Shown: positions 53,143-63,090, numbered from the stretch's first letter. The stretch: 64,000 nt of DNA from Fodinibius halophilus (GCF_011059105.1 NZ_JAALLS010000010.1:62001-126000), one strand, 5' to 3'. Made by a program: numbers and translations. The notes: generated from the sequence alone by a model not told the origin.

Positions 53143-54324
53143 TTAAGATAGCATCTCAATTACCATTGCCGATGCTCCGCCTCCTCCATTACAGATTCCG
53201 GCGCAACCATATTTGCCACCTGTCCTTTTGAGAGCATGTACCAGGGTTACCATAATACGTGTGCCGGAACATCCGATGGGGTGCCCGATACTAACTGCGC
53301 CCCCGTGGATGTTGACTTTTTCAGGGGCTAACTCCAGGATCTGGTTATTAGCTAATGCAACAACTGAAAAGGCTTCATTCACTTCAAAGAGGTCAATATC
53401 ATCTTTTGTTAGCGACGCCCGTTCCATGGCAATGGGCATGGCGTCAGCAGGGGCAGTGGTGAACCATTCAGGTTGTTTTGCCGCACTGGATTGACTTAAA
53501 ATACGGGCAATAGGTTTTAGGTCTAACTCCTCAGCCTTTTCTTCAGTCATCAGTAGTACGGCTGCTGCCCCATCATTAATACTGCTGGCATTAGCAGGGG
53601 TTACCGTTCCTTCTTTGTCGAAAACAGGACGCAGGTTTGGAATTTTATCATAGTTAACCCGCTGTAGCTCATCATCCATTTTTACTTTGGTGACATTGCC
53701 TTTGCGATCCTTAACCTTCATTTCAATAACTTCATCATCAAAATAACCTTCCTCGTGTGCGTTAATAGCACGTTTGTACGATTCGATAGCAAACTCATCT
53801 TGCTGTTCGCGGCTAATATTACATTCATCAGCACAAATTTCAGCAGCATTACCCATGTGGAAATCGTTATATACATCCCAAAGACCATCTTTGATGATGC
53901 CATCTTTAGCTTCGGCATGGCCTAGTTTAGAACCAAAACGATGCTTTTCAAGGTAATATGGCACGTTACTCATGCTCTCCATGCCACCGGCCACAATAAC
54001 ATCTGCTTCGTTGAGCTTGATTTGATTTGCAGCGATCATAATTGCCTTCATACCTGAAGCACATACCTTATTAACAGTAGTTGAAGGGGTGAGTTCAGAT
54101 AAGCCGGCTTTTAAGGCCGCTTGGCGTGCCGGGGCCTGACCTATACCTGCTGTTAGTACATTTCCAAAAACCACTTCTTGGATTTCTTCGGGGTCTATAC
54201 CAGTTGTACGAATGATTTCTGTAATAGTAGTAGCCCCGAGCTCAGGTGCGGAATAGGAAGAAAGACTTCCTCCAAAAGATCCCACCGGCGTTCGTTTGGC
54301 TTCAACAATAACTACATTTCTCAT
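53143..54324 (-). CDS. Acetyl-CoA acetyltransferase (thiolase, AtoB type)
   Basis: The 393-residue thiolase has the nucleophilic Cys in VNKVCASGMKAIMIA, NEAFSVVALA, His in GGAVSIGHPIGCSGTRI and the acid Cys in GKYGCAGICNGGGGASAMVIE. It condenses or cleaves acetoacetyl-CoA. This could pick up the acetoacetate from homogentisate breakdown after CoA transfer. It precedes a terminator and is 43 bases after the PLP-enzyme gene. Confidence 0.92.
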   Translation of the reverse strand: MRNVVIVEAKRTPVGSFGGSLSSYSAPELGATTITEIIRTTGIDPEEIQEVVFGNVLTAGIGQAPARQAALKAGLSELTPSTTVNKVCASGMKAIMIAANQIKLNEADVIVAGGMESMSNVPYYLEKHRFGSKLGHAEAKDGIIKDGLWDVYNDFHMGNAAEICADECNISREQQDEFAIESYKRAINAHEEGYFDDEVIEMKVKDRKGNVTKVKMDDELQRVNYDKIPNLRPVFDKEGTVTPANASSINDGAAAVLLMTEEKAEELDLKPIARILSQSSAAKQPEWFTTAPADAMPIAMERASLTKDDIDLFEVNEAFSVVALANNQILELAPEKVNIHGGAVSIGHPIGCSGTRIMVTLVHALKRTGGKYGCAGICNGGGGASAMVIEMLS

Positions 54325-54366
54325 AGTAAAAAGATTATGGTTAATATATTTAATTCAATTAGAGCC

Positions 54367-55506
54367 TTACGCGAAGGCTTGATTAAGACCTTCAATAAGG
54401 TCTTCTGCATCTTCAATTCCAACAGACAGGCGAATCAGGGAATCTTTAAGGCCAGCCTTTTGACGTACCTCTTTAGGAATTGAGCCGTGTGTCATAGAAG
54501 CAGGATGGCTAATTAAAGATTCAACACCTCCCAGACTCTCGGCAAGCGTAAAAATGGAGGTTCTGCTCATAAATTCTTGAGCCTCTTCAATTGAATCGTC
54601 TTTCAAAGAGAATGAAACCATCGCACCAAAATCACTCATCTGTTTTTTTGCAATCTCATGTTGTCCGTGACTTTCAAGACCGGGGTAGATAACTTCATCA
54701 ACGGCTTCATGGTTATCAAGAAATGCAGCTACTTTTTTTGCATTGTCGACCGATTGTTGAACACGAACAGACAAAGTTTTGATGCCACGTAAAGTTAAGT
54801 AGCAGTCCATAGGGCCCGGGACGGCACCGGTAGTTTTAACCTGGAACCGTAATTGCTCCATGATATCGGCATCTGAGGTAGCAACAGCACCGCCTATAAT
54901 ATCGGAGTGCCCACCCAAGTATTTCGTAGTTGAATGGAGTACGACGTCTGCTCCCAGGGATAATGGTTGTTGTAAATAAGGTGAGGCGAAAGTATTATCG
55001 ACCAGAGAAGTGATATCGTTTTCATCTGCAAAAGAGGTTAATTCCTCAATATCTACTACTCTGAGTAGGGGGTTGGTGGGTGTTTCAATCCAAAGAAGCT
55101 TGGTTTTATCGGTTGCTGCTTCTTTGACTTCTTCAATATTGGTCATATCTACAAAAGAAAAGTCGATGCCGTAGGGGGCAAAAACTTCTGTAAAGAGGCG
55201 ATATGAACCACCATACAGATCATTGGATGCAATTACCTGATCGCCTGGGCGGTACATTTTTAGGACGGCATCCATAGCAGCGCAACCACTTGCAAAACAA
55301 GCACATTGCTCGGCGCCTTCCAAACCGGCGATAAGCTTTTCTAAGGCCGTTCGTGTGGGGTTCCCTACACGGGCATAATCATAGCCTTTATTAACGTTTG
55401 GCGCTTCCTGTTTATATGTAGATGTTTGAAAGATCGGAGGCATTACTGCGCCCGAAGTTTCCTCCGGCTTTTGACCGGCATGTATTGTTTTGGTGTTAAA
55501 TTTCAT
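54367..55506 (-). CDS. Cystathionine gamma-synthase/lyase-type PLP enzyme
   Basis: The 379-residue Cys/Met-metabolism enzyme has TKTIHAGQKPEETSGAVMPP, YDYARVGNPTRTALE, ACFASGCAAMDAVLK, and the PLP Lys in LHSTTKYLGGHSDIIGG. MTHGSIPKEVRQKAGL at the C-terminus is a family block. Lyase and synthase are not separable by eye. Direction is the same as the TPR lipoprotein upstream, 11 bases away. Confidence 0.9.
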   Translation of the reverse strand: MKFNTKTIHAGQKPEETSGAVMPPIFQTSTYKQEAPNVNKGYDYARVGNPTRTALEKLIAGLEGAEQCACFASGCAAMDAVLKMYRPGDQVIASNDLYGGSYRLFTEVFAPYGIDFSFVDMTNIEEVKEAATDKTKLLWIETPTNPLLRVVDIEELTSFADENDITSLVDNTFASPYLQQPLSLGADVVLHSTTKYLGGHSDIIGGAVATSDADIMEQLRFQVKTTGAVPGPMDCYLTLRGIKTLSVRVQQSVDNAKKVAAFLDNHEAVDEVIYPGLESHGQHEIAKKQMSDFGAMVSFSLKDDSIEEAQEFMSRTSIFTLAESLGGVESLISHPASMTHGSIPKEVRQKAGLKDSLIRLSVGIEDAEDLIEGLNQAFA

Positions 55507-55517
55507 TGCAAAAGAAT

Positions 55518-56726
55518 TTAATAATTGGATTTCGCTTTGCGAGCTTTCTCATGCATACCAAGATATGAATAGGCTTGGTATAGGTTTTGCCAAAGTGCTT
55601 TTTTCTTTGGATTTTCTTCAACTAATTCTTCTAGCAGAGGTAGAGAAGAAGTTAAATAAACTTTGATTTGTTCCTCAACCTTAGATTTCTCTTTCATGGT
55701 TACAAGAGGTAAAATCTGCTGATAGTTTGAGGCACTATTATGGTAAAATTGAGCAAGCCGTTGTTTTAATTCTAAATTTGACGGATTCTGTTTTGTCAAA
55801 ATTTTTAAGTGATTCTCGGCTTTACTGAGGAGTGAGTCAGCAGGGGAGATCGAAATATTACTGGTAGTATCAGAAGGTAAACTTCTTTTTAGAGAATCAA
55901 GGTGTTCGGTAGCAAGATAATAGAGTTCCGTTGCGAGGCTCTGTCTGTAAATAATATTTTGGGGCTTCTGATCAGCTAAATCTGTAAGCAGGCTTACCGC
56001 CTTTTGATGTTCATTGGCACTGATATAAGCGTTTGATAATCCATGAAGAAGGTTCAAAGACAGCTCGGGAGAGTCTCCTTCTTCATAAAGAGTAATAGCT
56101 TTTCGAGGATTATCATGGTTGAGATATAGAAATGTTAACTGATCCAGCAATGTAATTGGTAGCTCAGAGATGTTGTGCCTGGCTTTTTCCAGCAGTTCGA
56201 TAGCTTTTTGGGGTTCCTGTGCCTTATAGAAAGCCTGTGCTCCCATTTTATATGAGATAGCACTATCGGGGATAAGTGTAGTAGCATTGGTAAAATATGC
56301 CGCTGCTTTCAAGTAAGAGGCAATACCAAGGGTGCTGTCGGATTGTATAATTTGTAGCCCCTGGTTGTGTTCATTGCTCCAACTAATACTAAGTAACTGC
56401 TGAATTTGTTTCTTTCGTTCACCACTACCGTGAGTATGGGCGAGCTCGATATTTTTTTGGGCGTTGCGATAGTGTGGGGTCCGCTGTTTGGGAGCTTGGA
56501 ACTTTTGCCCCAGTTTTATTTGATACTGACCTTTTTGATATAGTAGGGCAGATGAACTATCGGCAGATAGCCTCTGATTTATATCAGAAATATTCTTTTG
56601 TAGCTCAGCTGTGCTTATTTTTTTTTCGGTATTATCTGATTTTGAAGTTGAATTTAGCGCATTACAACTAATAAATAACCCGAATGCAAGCGCAAGGCTT
56701 GCAATTCGGGTAGATAAATGATTCAT
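55518..56726 (-). CDS. TPR-containing lipoprotein
   Basis: The 402-residue protein has a lipobox (LALAFGLFISCNAL) and TPR pairs (AYFTNATTLIPDSAISYKMG; ALLYQKGQYQIKLGQKF; HGLSNAYISANEHQKAVSLL). It is a shorter relative of the neighbouring 56754-58076 product (SYLGMHEKARKAKSNY against VLGMDKKAKEAMKKAG at the C-terminus), so the two look like tandem duplicates. Function unknown, envelope scaffolding probable. Confidence 0.85.
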   Translation of the reverse strand: MNHLSTRIASLALAFGLFISCNALNSTSKSDNTEKKISTAELQKNISDINQRLSADSSSALLYQKGQYQIKLGQKFQAPKQRTPHYRNAQKNIELAHTHGSGERKKQIQQLLSISWSNEHNQGLQIIQSDSTLGIASYLKAAAYFTNATTLIPDSAISYKMGAQAFYKAQEPQKAIELLEKARHNISELPITLLDQLTFLYLNHDNPRKAITLYEEGDSPELSLNLLHGLSNAYISANEHQKAVSLLTDLADQKPQNIIYRQSLATELYYLATEHLDSLKRSLPSDTTSNISISPADSLLSKAENHLKILTKQNPSNLELKQRLAQFYHNSASNYQQILPLVTMKEKSKVEEQIKVYLTSSLPLLEELVEENPKKKALWQNLYQAYSYLGMHEKARKAKSNY

Positions 56727-56753
56727 GAATAAAAAGGTTTAACTCTGGAAAGT

Positions 56754-58082
56754 TTACTGCATGCCCGCTTTTTTCATAGCTTCTTTGGCTTTCTTATCCA
56801 TTCCAAGGACGGTATAGATGCTGAATAAACTCTTCCAATAATCTTTATTCTCGGGTTTAATTTCAGCAGCTTTCTCATAGTACCCCATGGCTTTTTTAAG
56901 CAATTCTTTCCCTTTCGCATCAATCTTATTTGCCTTCTCATTATCAGTGGTACGATTACGTTTTTCAAAGAGAGCCTTAGCTCGGTTTTGGTATAAAACA
57001 CCTAAGGTGTTATAAGCTACGTCATTATCTTTATCATACTTTAGCGTTGCATTGAGCTCGCTCTCTGCTTTTTTAGTCAATTCCTTCATCGTAGAAAGGT
57101 GTGCATCATTGTTCTGTTTTAATGAAGAAATTTGCTCTTTTAGCTTATCAGTTTTGGTTTCGTTGTTGGTGTCCCGAAGTTCTTGCTGGAGCTGCAGAAT
57201 TTTATCAGAATTGCTTGCGATCTTATCACGAATTTTAAGGGCTTTCTGATAGATCTGAGTACCGAGGACTAAGTGAAATCGTGGGTTCTCGGGATCTTTT
57301 TCAACCAACTGTTTGACAACACTGATAGCTTTATCCGGCTTTCCTAGACGGTTATAAGTATCAGCTAAGCTTTTAATAATATCTTGATCTTCGGGAAACT
57401 GTTCTTGTCCCTTTTGAAAAGTCTCAAGTACTTTTTGTTGATTGTCTAGCTGGTAGTGGAAGCTAGCCAACTGACGGTAGTCAAGTGGTTTGAGGGTAGT
57501 GTCCGGAACCATTTCTATATATTGCGATTTGGCTTTTACAGCTTCCTCAAAATCTTTATTCATACTTGCCACAGATGCAAGTGTGTTCCAAGACAGTGAG
57601 CTGTCCGGTTGAACTATTGTAGCATTCTTAAAATGGCCGACAGAATATTTTAAAGGATTTTCGACAGTATTTTTGAGGCTGTCATTACGTGCCATTTTAA
57701 CTCCCCTATTATGCTCTGTTTGCCATAAAACTTTTTTAATAGAGGTGATGCGTTCCATTTCAGAGGGCGGATCTTCTGTCTTAGAAGCCACTTCTTGTGC
57801 TTGTTCAAAAGCTTTATTCATACGCTTATAAAAGTCACGCCGTACCTCTGGATCTTCTTTTTTGCCAGCAAGGTCTCCTAAAGCAACACCTTTGTAGTAA
57901 AACCCTAATGGGTCTTGAGGGTATTGTTGAATAGCTTTTTCAGCTGACTCAAGTGCCGCTTGGGGGTTTTGATCTTCAATATGTGATTTTGCCTCATCGA
58001 CAAGTGGATTTGTGCTTCCGCACCCGATCAAAATGCCGATAAGCAATGTAACAACTATATATGGTAATTTTTTCATTAACAT
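56754..58082 (-). CDS. TPR lipoprotein, longer tandem relative
   Basis: Start at 58082 (MLMKKLPYIVVTLLIGILIGCGSTN), with C in the lipobox; an upstream ATG at 58106 adds eight residues that do not look like a signal. About eight TPRs (ALESAEKAIQQYPQDPLGFY; HYQLDNQQKVLETFQKGQEQ) with a 60-residue coiled-coil insert (KILQLQQELRDTNNETK...). The gene ends 27 bases before the second TPR gene. Both are probably co-transcribed with the PLP-enzyme gene. Confidence 0.86.
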   Translation of the reverse strand: MLMKKLPYIVVTLLIGILIGCGSTNPLVDEAKSHIEDQNPQAALESAEKAIQQYPQDPLGFYYKGVALGDLAGKKEDPEVRRDFYKRMNKAFEQAQEVASKTEDPPSEMERITSIKKVLWQTEHNRGVKMARNDSLKNTVENPLKYSVGHFKNATIVQPDSSLSWNTLASVASMNKDFEEAVKAKSQYIEMVPDTTLKPLDYRQLASFHYQLDNQQKVLETFQKGQEQFPEDQDIIKSLADTYNRLGKPDKAISVVKQLVEKDPENPRFHLVLGTQIYQKALKIRDKIASNSDKILQLQQELRDTNNETKTDKLKEQISSLKQNNDAHLSTMKELTKKAESELNATLKYDKDNDVAYNTLGVLYQNRAKALFEKRNRTTDNEKANKIDAKGKELLKKAMGYYEKAAEIKPENKDYWKSLFSIYTVLGMDKKAKEAMKKAGMQ

Positions 58083-58235
58083 GGTGTAGATTCCTGTAGG
58101 ATTCAATGTTAGAATATCCGTTTAGTGAAGGGGAAAGTAACTATATATAGCCCTTTCTGCAATATCATCGCTTAAAAATTATTATATTGATCTAATAAAA
58201 GAAATTATAATAGGGTAACGCATTAAATAACGAGA

Positions 58236-59048
58236 ATGTTTGGAGCTAGCAGGTACAAAGTCCATAAAAAGAACAATTTTGAGTATTTATATATTTCTGC
58301 GAATGATGAGAGTGCACAAAATGTGATAATGTTACACGGAATGTTCGGTGGCTTAAGTAACTATGATCCCTTAATAGAACATGCCGAAGGGTGTAATATT
58401 ATAGTTCCATCTATTCCTTTATATGATTTCAAAGCCCGGAAACTTTCTATTCAGAAGCTAAGTGGCTGGTTGCATAAATTTACTAAAGAGCTACATATTG
58501 AAAATCCAATATTGCTTGGTAATTCTATGGGTGGACATTTAGCTTTAGACTACGCTTTGCAATACCCTGATATGGTTTCTGCCTTGGTATTAACCGGTAG
58601 TTCCGGTATTCAGGAAAAAGATTTTGGGTCCAGTTTTCCGCGACGTAAAGATCGAGAGTATATACGCAAACAGGCTGCTCTTACTTTTTATGAGGATCTG
58701 ATTGATGATGAAATTATGGATGAGATCATGGAGGTTGTCACATCTCCATCGAAATTACTGAATATGCTAGCAATTGCTCGCGATACGCATGAGTATAATA
58801 TGGAGGAGTTTTTGGCTGATATCCCACATGCTACTCTGCTTGTATGGGGGCGTCACGATGAAATAACACCTCCTGAAGTGGGGCGAACATTTTTTGATAA
58901 ATTACCTAATGCTCAATTACGTTGGATTGATAAGTGCGGACATGCACCGATGATGGAACACCCAAAGACATTTGCATTGTTACTGAATGAATTCTTAATT
59001 GAACTCCCAAAAACAAATCACAGTAAATACAATACTTATAGTTTATGA
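58236..59048 (+). CDS. Alpha/beta-hydrolase
   Basis: The 270-residue hydrolase has the oxyanion strand MLHGMFGGLSNYD, nucleophile elbow LLGNSMGGHLALDYAL (Ser), Asp in LLVWGRHDEITPPEVGR and His in DKCGHAPMMEHPKTF. The fold and motifs are those of broad esterase or lactonase families. Its end overlaps ridA by 4 bases, so it may share a substrate class with it. Confidence 0.9.
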   Translation: MFGASRYKVHKKNNFEYLYISANDESAQNVIMLHGMFGGLSNYDPLIEHAEGCNIIVPSIPLYDFKARKLSIQKLSGWLHKFTKELHIENPILLGNSMGGHLALDYALQYPDMVSALVLTGSSGIQEKDFGSSFPRRKDREYIRKQAALTFYEDLIDDEIMDEIMEVVTSPSKLLNMLAIARDTHEYNMEEFLADIPHATLLVWGRHDEITPPEVGRTFFDKLPNAQLRWIDKCGHAPMMEHPKTFALLLNEFLIELPKTNHSKYNTYSL

Positions 59049-59422
59049 AGACAATTATTCACACCTCTGATGCGCCGGAAGCCATTGGCCCCTACAGCCA
59101 GGCCGTAGTACATAATGATATTGTTTATTGTTCTGGCCAGATTGGCTTAGACCCCGACACAATGGAATTTGTAGGTGATGATGTAGCCTCCCAAGCCGAA
59201 CAGGTTATGAAGAATCTGGAAGCAGTACTTTTGGAAGCAGGTTCAGGTTTTGGAAAAGTTATCAAATGTGGTATTTATCTGGATGATATGAGTAATTTTG
59301 AGACCGTTAATAAAATTTACGGTAGCTTTTTTAAAAGTGATCCACCGGCACGAGAAACAGTGGCCGTTAAAACCTTGCCAAAGAATTGTAAGGTGGAAAT
59401 CGGTTGTACGGCTTATGTCTAA
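59045..59422 (+). CDS. ridA: RidA-family enamine/imine deaminase
   Basis: The 125-residue protein has APEAIGPYSQAVVHNDIVYC, SGQIGLDP, KCGIYLDDMSNFETVNKIYG and PPARETVAVKTLPKNCKVEI with the catalytic Arg. RidA removes reactive 2-aminoacrylate-type enamines. It starts inside the stop of the hydrolase gene and is followed by a clear terminator. Confidence 0.95.
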   Translation: MKTIIHTSDAPEAIGPYSQAVVHNDIVYCSGQIGLDPDTMEFVGDDVASQAEQVMKNLEAVLLEAGSGFGKVIKCGIYLDDMSNFETVNKIYGSFFKSDPPARETVAVKTLPKNCKVEIGCTAYV

Positions 59423-59452
59423 TTATTCGATCCGATAATACTTTTGTTATTG

Positions 59453-59483
59453 AGCCCGATGTGTCGATCATCGGGCTTTTTTA
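59453..59483 (+). terminator. Terminator after ridA
   Basis: AGCCCGATG and CATCGGGCT pair perfectly around a 7-base loop, with six T after. It overlaps the stop codon of the converging M23 gene. Confidence 0.9.
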
Positions 59484-61412
59484 TTTCGTTATCGTAAAGG
59501 AAGATGACCTTTTATTTCCCATCAAATCATAAGTTGTGATCTGTATAGCCATAGATTCGGATGGCTCGAAGTTGGGATGGTAATAGACAAAACGATCATC
59601 TTCGGGTTCAAATTCTGCAATACCGGGAACACCGTTTACAGATATATGGGTCTTGTTATAGTCAATTCCGGATAAGTTATCAGTTGCTTCAATTATAAGT
59701 ACCCATTTCTTATCAGGTCGTTGGTGAACGGATGGGGCGCTTAGCTGTGGTGCGGTAGTATCTCGCCGTAAACTAAATGTACCAAGTGAAGAAGCTTTGC
59801 CGATAATAAAATCTTTTGTGAACTCTGTTGGGATGAGTTCCCACTCTTGATCATCAAAACGATCATATTTATATAGTGAAAGTTTAGCAGTATCAGAAAG
59901 TAGCGAATCTTTATTCACATAAATTTTATATGAGTCCCTCAGAGGATAGGCTTCAGGCACCATATCAACGGTTAAAGAATCGGGGCGATGCTTGTTTATC
60001 GTCATCCCTACGGAAACGGTATCATAAAAAGTACGTGCGGGAAAGAGGGCAAAACCCTGCTGACTTGTTGAGGATAACACTTTTTCGGTATTGGGTTTTA
60101 CTCGGTATAAGGTGAGCGGACCTAGTTTGGGTGTGTTTATAAAAAGGGAGCTGGAATTTTGGAATGGAATTGCAATCCTATCATCGTGTGTTACCAGTTG
60201 GGTTGAGTCGACACCAACGGTCAGCTGTGCAAAGGTAGCCTTACTAACACTGACCCAATTAGAAAACCAATCCCAATGATGGGCCGACTGAAGCAAAGGG
60301 GAGGTCGTCTTTTTATCGACATGGGATAGATTATCAGAGCTGTTTGTAGGGCCTTGCACATCAAGTGTCAGAGAAGCGGTAGTTGAGTTCCCAAAGTAAT
60401 CTTTTGCACGAATAGTAACTTTATGTCTGCCGGGCGGAAGGTTAAGTCGTCCTCTATTTTTGCTTGTTTTGTAAAAGGGCAAGGTATTTCCATCTGCAAT
60501 ATATAGTCGCTGGTATCCGCCTTTACCTTGTTGCAAGAGGGGATATATACGATCCAAAAACATCTGGTCGGTTTCTTGATAAGAAAAGCTATCCACACGA
60601 GAGGTAAACATATGCATCCCGTTTACAGAGAGGCTAAGCTCATAGGCTGCATAGGCATTGGTTACGTGGTTCGACTGGTCAAAAGCATCGATCGCCAGCC
60701 CTACAGGACCCGTAACGCGGATTGTACCGGCCCGATAGGTATTCCCGGCAGTCCAGGTTCGTTTCCTATAAATACGATTATTGCCTTCGATTGAAGACTG
60801 GGGAGCTAATGGTTCTACCGCTACTCCCTGTATCTGGGGTGCTATAGTATCTTTGACATCCAGGTTTGTTAGCAGGGGGTTAAATGGTTTGTGGGAGGGT
60901 GTTCGTAACTCAAAATGGAGGTGAGGGGGACCGATGCCGGATGCGCCGGAATATCCAATAATATCTCCCTGTTTTACTTTAATGCCGCGCCATCCCCAAG
61001 AGCGATCGATCTCGAATTTGTATCCCTCAGCAATGCGAACTGAATCTGCCAATTGTTGTAGCTGGCTGTTAAACGAAAGCAGGTGTGCATATACAGAATA
61101 GGAGCCGTCATCGTGTTTTAGATAGATTACTTTACCATATCCCCGCGGGCCAATAGCAATCCGGTCAACAATACCGTCGCGAGTAGCGTAAACTTCATAG
61201 CCCCGTCGCCCCCAGGTTTTAATATCGAGTGCTGCATGGAAATGTTGTGAACGGGTTTCAGCAAAGGTAGAGGTCAAATAGGAACTGGATGCAGTGGGCC
61301 AGAGGTAATCGGCAGAGTAGACGTTGTTATAATACTGCTTTGGCTGCCCCTCGGCCGGGGGAACCAGCATGCATGCCAATAGAATAAGCAGAAAACCAGA
61401 TCGTACTTTCAT
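59481..61412 (-). CDS. Exported M23 (LytM-type) peptidase, multi-domain
   Basis: The 643-residue protein has a signal peptide (FLLILLACMLVPPAEG) and an M23 domain with SQHFHAALDIKTWGRRGYEV and PPHLHFELRTPSHKPF, the HxxxD and HxH zinc sites. It probably cuts peptidoglycan cross-links or activates a cell-wall enzyme. The C-terminal 400 residues are beta-sandwich-like (TVRIKAKDYFGNS-type repeats; DNLSGIDYNKTHISVNG; YDLMGNKRSSSFTITK). Its stop codon is within the ridA terminator. Confidence 0.88.
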   Translation of the reverse strand: MKVRSGFLLILLACMLVPPAEGQPKQYYNNVYSADYLWPTASSSYLTSTFAETRSQHFHAALDIKTWGRRGYEVYATRDGIVDRIAIGPRGYGKVIYLKHDDGSYSVYAHLLSFNSQLQQLADSVRIAEGYKFEIDRSWGWRGIKVKQGDIIGYSGASGIGPPHLHFELRTPSHKPFNPLLTNLDVKDTIAPQIQGVAVEPLAPQSSIEGNNRIYRKRTWTAGNTYRAGTIRVTGPVGLAIDAFDQSNHVTNAYAAYELSLSVNGMHMFTSRVDSFSYQETDQMFLDRIYPLLQQGKGGYQRLYIADGNTLPFYKTSKNRGRLNLPPGRHKVTIRAKDYFGNSTTASLTLDVQGPTNSSDNLSHVDKKTTSPLLQSAHHWDWFSNWVSVSKATFAQLTVGVDSTQLVTHDDRIAIPFQNSSSLFINTPKLGPLTLYRVKPNTEKVLSSTSQQGFALFPARTFYDTVSVGMTINKHRPDSLTVDMVPEAYPLRDSYKIYVNKDSLLSDTAKLSLYKYDRFDDQEWELIPTEFTKDFIIGKASSLGTFSLRRDTTAPQLSAPSVHQRPDKKWVLIIEATDNLSGIDYNKTHISVNGVPGIAEFEPEDDRFVYYHPNFEPSESMAIQITTYDLMGNKRSSSFTITK

Positions 61413-61415
61413 TAA

Positions 61416-62072
61416 TTATTGAACCGCTATGGTTAACTTAGAAAGGTCATCCCCCAGTACAGCTTTAATTGTATCACCGGCCTTTAGTGGCGAGACCCCT
61501 TTGGGAGTTCCTGTAAAAATCAGATCACCCGGTTGCAAGGTAAAGATCGTGGATAGGTAGTGAACTAATTTGGCAACGGGAAAGATCATTAGTTTAGTAT
61601 TGTCGGATTGGCGACACTCCCCATTAACATCAATTTGGAGTTCAACATTTTGAGGGTCTTCAATGGTATTAGCCGGTACAAAAGGGCCCAGGGGAGCAAA
61701 GGTATCAAAGCCTTTGGCTACGGCCCAGGGGTGAGCATTGTCTTTGGCTCGTTGCTGAATATCGCGAGCCGTTACATCAATACCAACAGCATATCCGGCA
61801 ACATACGAAAGTGCTTCTTTTTCGGGGATGTTTTTGCCCTCTTTACCGATTGCAGCTACCATCTCCACCTCATGGTGTACATTATCACTTTGAGGTGGAA
61901 GTTTAATTGTCTCCCCATCCTCAATTATACTATTGCTGGGTTTTAGAAATACCAGTGGTTGGTCCGGCACTTCGTTCTCAAGCTCATGGGCATGCTCCAC
62001 GTAGTTGCGCCCGATACAGTATATGTTTCCGATATGGAGTTCCGGTAATCCGGATAAATTTTTTTGTGACAT
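61416..62072 (-). CDS. Fumarylacetoacetate hydrolase-family protein (FAHD1-like acylpyruvase)
   Basis: The 218-residue protein has YCIGRNYVEHAHELENEVPD, VFLKPSNSI, HHEVEMVAAIGKEG with the metal-binding Glu pair, DVTARDIQ and GDLIFTGTPKGVSPL. It is the short FAHD1/acylpyruvate-hydrolase form, not full fumarylacetoacetase, so a role at the last step of homogentisate breakdown is unproven. It lies 3 bases after the M23 gene. Confidence 0.9.
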   Translation of the reverse strand: MSQKNLSGLPELHIGNIYCIGRNYVEHAHELENEVPDQPLVFLKPSNSIIEDGETIKLPPQSDNVHHEVEMVAAIGKEGKNIPEKEALSYVAGYAVGIDVTARDIQQRAKDNAHPWAVAKGFDTFAPLGPFVPANTIEDPQNVELQIDVNGECRQSDNTKLMIFPVAKLVHYLSTIFTLQPGDLIFTGTPKGVSPLKAGDTIKAVLGDDLSKLTIAVQ

Positions 62073-62090
62073 AAGATATCTAATATAAGA

Positions 62091-62122
62091 AAAGCCTTGA
62101 TCTCGTGAGAAATCAAGGCTTT
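62091..62122 (-). terminator. Terminator after rplU-rpmA
   Basis: AAAGCCTTGAT and ATCAAGGCTTT pair perfectly. On the minus strand the T-run follows, 23 bases after rpmA. Confidence 0.88.
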
Positions 62123-62144
62123 AAAAAGAGTAGTAAAAAACGTG

Positions 62145-62402
62145 TTATGCTACAGGCTCGACACTTACAAACTTACGTCCGCCTGAGCGCTTACGGAATT
62201 TAACTTTTCCTGCAGCCTTGGCAAAGAGTGTATCGTCTTTACCGCGACCAACATTTTCGCCAGGGTGGAACTTAGTGCCACGTTGACGAACAATAATATG
62301 ACCGGCTTTAACCATTTCTCCGCCGTATTCCTTAACACCTAGCCGCTTCGATATCGAATCGCGACCGTTCTTTGTAGATCCTTGACCTTTCTTATGCGCC
62401 AT
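62145..62402 (-). CDS. rpmA: Ribosomal protein bL27
   Basis: The 85-residue protein has [39 protein letters not shown] and [16 protein letters not shown]. There is no N-terminal pre-extension before MAHKKG. It follows rplU by 20 bases, the normal order. Confidence 0.98.
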   Translation of the reverse strand: MAHKKGQGSTKNGRDSISKRLGVKEYGGEMVKAGHIIVRQRGTKFHPGENVGRGKDDTLFAKAAGKVKFRKRSGGRKFVSVEPVA

Positions 62403-62422
62403 AACAATTTAAAATTTCTGAG

Positions 62423-62935
62423 TTATCCTTCTTGCTTACTTTCCCATGCATCTAAGACCGTAACCCGGCTCTCATCTTCGGGAACAAATCCTTTGAGCTC
62501 TTCGAGATCTGTATTTCTGATATGCTTAATAGCTTCTTTCGCTGTCATATCAGTAGAAAGCTGTTCAGCTTCTTCAGATTCCGAAGACTTCGTTTCTTTC
62601 TTGGCTTTGGTACTGCCAGATCCGGAAGTGGAAATCTTGTTAATCTCGATTTGAGACATCGGTTGACGATGACCTCGCTTGACTTGGTATCCTTTACGTC
62701 GTTTCTTCTTGAATACAATAACTTTATCCGACTTTACATTGTCGAGTAAAGTAGCTTCAACGGTGGCGCCTTCAACAACGGGCTTCCCTACCGTTACATC
62801 ACCTTCATTATTCGTCAAGAATACTCGATCGAAGGTTAGCTTTTGATCAGTCTCATCACTTTGTTTATCAACAAACAGGACATCGCCTTCTGAAACGCGA
62901 TACTGATGTCCACCTATTTCTACTACTGCGTACAT
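62423..62935 (-). CDS. rplU: Ribosomal protein bL21 with long C-terminal extension
   Basis: The first about 100 residues are standard L21 (MYAVVEIGGHQYRVSEGD; VIVFKKKRRKGYQVKRGHRQ). The remaining 65 are a Ser/Lys/Glu linker (SGSGSTKAKKETKSS) and a helical domain (TAKEAIKHIRNTDLEELKGF). Extensions of this kind are known in Bacteroidota and relatives, but this one is not a domain I can name. The gene opens the rplU-rpmA operon. Confidence 0.96.
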   Translation of the reverse strand: MYAVVEIGGHQYRVSEGDVLFVDKQSDETDQKLTFDRVFLTNNEGDVTVGKPVVEGATVEATLLDNVKSDKVIVFKKKRRKGYQVKRGHRQPMSQIEINKISTSGSGSTKAKKETKSSESEEAEQLSTDMTAKEAIKHIRNTDLEELKGFVPEDESRVTVLDAWESKQEG

Positions 62936-63090
62936 CTAATTAAGATATTTAATGTTATAAAAAATCGTTTCGCTACAGAATGCCAAATATAACCTTTTAA
63001 CTGCTGAAAGCAAAGCCAAATATCTGATGAATTATAGCTCACAAAATTGTATTATGGCAGTGAAGAAAATCCAAACAGGAAAATAGTATT

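Noticed and set aside
61416-62072. Fumarylacetoacetase closing the homogentisate pathway
   Set aside because: Short FAHD1-like form, 55 kb from hmgA; no evidence for that substrate.
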